Made by a program: the position numbers and the translations under genes. Below are positions 49,901 to 52,900 of a stretch of 64,000 nucleotides of DNA, in pieces. The stretch is taken from positions 15,141,018-15,205,017 of the forward strand of contig NC_087067.1 in the NCBI RefSeq assembly GCF_963678635.1. Direction: 5' to 3'. The notes beneath the pieces are model-generated. The model searched no databases and was not told the origin of the DNA. It worked only from the letters and a program-made list of their open reading frames with translations. The stretch comes from Symsagittifera roscoffensis. Its lineage: Eukaryota; Xenacoelomorpha; Acoela; Convolutidae. Every line of letters starts with the position of its first letter. Position 1 is the stretch's first letter.

Positions 49901-52900
49901 GGCAAAACCGGACAGCCAAGCGTGCCTTCTTTTTTTGCGACAAAAGCCTGGCAAATTGAACTGCTATGAGCGGCTGCAGCCAATGGACTTATTAAATTTA
50001 GATTTTTATAATTTCACATTTGAACTTCAATTTATTTTTGTTTGTAAATTTTTGTTTTCACTAAAAGCGGACCCGGGCGTTAAATTTTTGTTCTCCAAAC
50101 GGACCGGGCTGGGCCCGGGCCTGAAGCAACCCTGCCGAGCCTGGCTTGGGTCTCAAATTCAGGCCCGGTTCCCACTCTGGGTGGGGTTTGGTGTGTTTGG
50201 GGCATTGTTGCAAATTAGTGATGTGTTGTGTCCTATTATTAGGGAGTGTGAATTTTCATTTATGTTCTGATTTGTTTTATGGGAAGTTTAAGCTAAGAAA
50301 AACTTCAATAAAAATGTTTAATCAAATATAACAACAAAAAATGAATAACAATTTGAATTGTTCCGACAGACTTAAGCTTTTGTCCATTTACGTTTTTGCA
50401 AGCGCTTTTATTTGTATTTTCAGAAGGTTTCTTTTAATTTTCTTTGAGTAGTGCTTAATATAGTGACAAGGACAACCGTAATTTTGAAATGAATATAAAA
50501 AAAAACAGCATAACTGAGAATAACTGAAAAAAGTATAAATTTTGTGGACAGTTTAAAATTCTGTCAAGATATTCAAACTTTGGTAATCTTTTCGGATTTT
50601 TTCTGTTCTACAATCCAATTACTATACATTCAATTTTAATTGATTTTCTGATTAACAACAATCTTTTCGCTGAAATTAATTTCGACCATGGAGATTCGAG
50701 CATTATGGACCATTTTTCGAAACAACAACGTTTTTTGCCCTATATCTTAAAAGACCCACCTCTGCGACTATGGCAACTATTCCGGCTCCGAACATGTCGA
50801 CGAGACAGTTGAGTGCCAGAGGGTAGTACTCCAGTTTGCGAAAGTGGGAAGAGATGGCGAAGATAGCCACTATGTACCCATTCAGCCCCATGCTCAGTGC
50901 CCCAGTCACGAACTGTGAAATTAAAAAGAAATTTATAAGTATATACCCCTCTTGCATAGGGGGGACTTCGTAAAAAAACAATATTACCATGCGCTTAACC
51001 AACCCGGAAGACATGAGGTTTTATCGATTTATGCAAATGCTGAAATACTCGCAAATACTGGGTGGGAAGTGAATAATCTTTTTTGGAAGTTAATTAAGAA
51101 CAATCATGGTTTAGTTAAACACTGTTTAAAGACTTAGTGTTTAAAGGTTTCCAATTACATAAGCTTGTTTTGCCTTAGAATGAAATTTTTACATAGTCGA
51201 AACTCATAAAAACTTGAAATTTGTTTTTCAGACCCAAACGCACCGTTCTGGGCATTATTAAAATGTACATGTTCGTCTTGTCATGTACAATTAAGGTGGT
51301 ATAATCATTTTAAGACGATTATTGGTCCGACTTTCGGTACGAAAGTAACGGAATATTTGTGCTCGGGGTGGGTTTTTTTTCTTCAGACAAATTTCGACTT
51401 TTTAACTAGCCGTTTTTGACGCAATTTTTTCATATCATTCAAACGCTATTGTTGTCCTGAGCTTGAATTTGAAAAAATATTTTACCTGTGATCCTTTTTC
51501 GTAAAGTTACGGGGGTTTAAAGATTGCCATTTTGGCCAATTTGGGACAATTAACGTGCGATATATTTCGCGCTATTAACGCGTAAGCTGAGAGTTAATCC
51601 GTCTTAGAAATCGTTCCAAATTGGTTGAAAGAAGCTTATTTGCCATAATTGATTTGTTACAAGGAGCGAAATCTATATTTTTGTACTTTATATGGCGTGT
51701 GGGGGGATGATTTTCATGAAAAAAGTCAAATTTTAGAAAAAAAAATTTCATTTTGTTATATTTCATTTAATTTCTTAAATGTTATTACTGCTCCACAAAC
51801 ATTAAAAGGCGGTCGGAACATTAAGGGCTTCGCCCTGATACGAGCAGTCTTGTTATTGTTTTATTATCATTTATCTAAGGGCATATAGTTGTGGATGGCC
51901 ATGATTTTTTTTACTTTTTGCTTAGAATGAAGTTACACAAAAACAAAAAGTGTATATGATCACAGAACTGATCAAACTGATTATTGTAAGTTATTTGAAA
52001 AACAATGACTCAAAAAGTAAATTACAATTTTGAATTGAATTTATTATGTTACTGTGACATTAATAACGCAACTTGCGGTGGGACAAAAAGTATTTACTCA
52101 GCCAAAAGTTAATTCAAGCCTGTAAACAATATTTTTTGTAAATTGCAAGTTATCTTCCAAAATCCACTATTTTCTGATCGTCTAATTTGCTTTGTGTCAA
52201 ACTTCTTAAGCCCCGATGGTTATAATCATTATTGTATTTATGATGATAAACATGATCATCATGATTATATTTTTTATTAATAAAACTGTTCTGAATTTTT
52301 CTTAACTTTCATGATAAAACTACGAATTCTTAAAGCCGCAAAGTTTGGACACAGAACTGCAAAAACCTGGAAAAATTGTGTAGTTAAGTAGTGATTTGAA
52401 TTTCGTTTAAACTGTCTTTGGAATCCGCATAATCTGAAAAAATTCTGCAGTCGGAAATTTGACGTAATGAAAAACATGTTAGAGCTCTATGTGTTTAATT
52501 TAAAATTTAGCTAACGAGGAAAAAAATCAATCTAATTAGAATGCGGATTGAGAAGACAAATGCTAAGACATGCTTGGTTTTGGATTTCGCAGACAAATAT
52601 GTTTTTGAGGAGTGAGCTGAAGCTAAATGTCGCTGGACTCCACTGTTTGTCAGCGGATTCCATAATCATTTTGTTCTAGTTGTAGCTGAATTCCATGATT
52701 TGTCAGAGGATTCTGCAGCCTATTCGTTTTTTTTTCTGTCTCTGAAATCTAAACGCACATTTTCAAATATTTGAATATTTATCGGGCCTATTTTTTATCA
52801 CCTGATTTTTCTAGAATATTTAGTGAACATGTCACTTCTAGTTTCAAAAACTGCGATTACCTAATTTCTTTTTTTATGACAACTTTTATATTAACTTGTC

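Noticed and set aside
50914-51014. Extension of the GPCR TM1 exon upstream to a Met at 51014
   Set aside because: A good acceptor (tttaatttcacag) ends at 50913, and the phase-0 exon at 55417-55529 completes TM1 more naturally.
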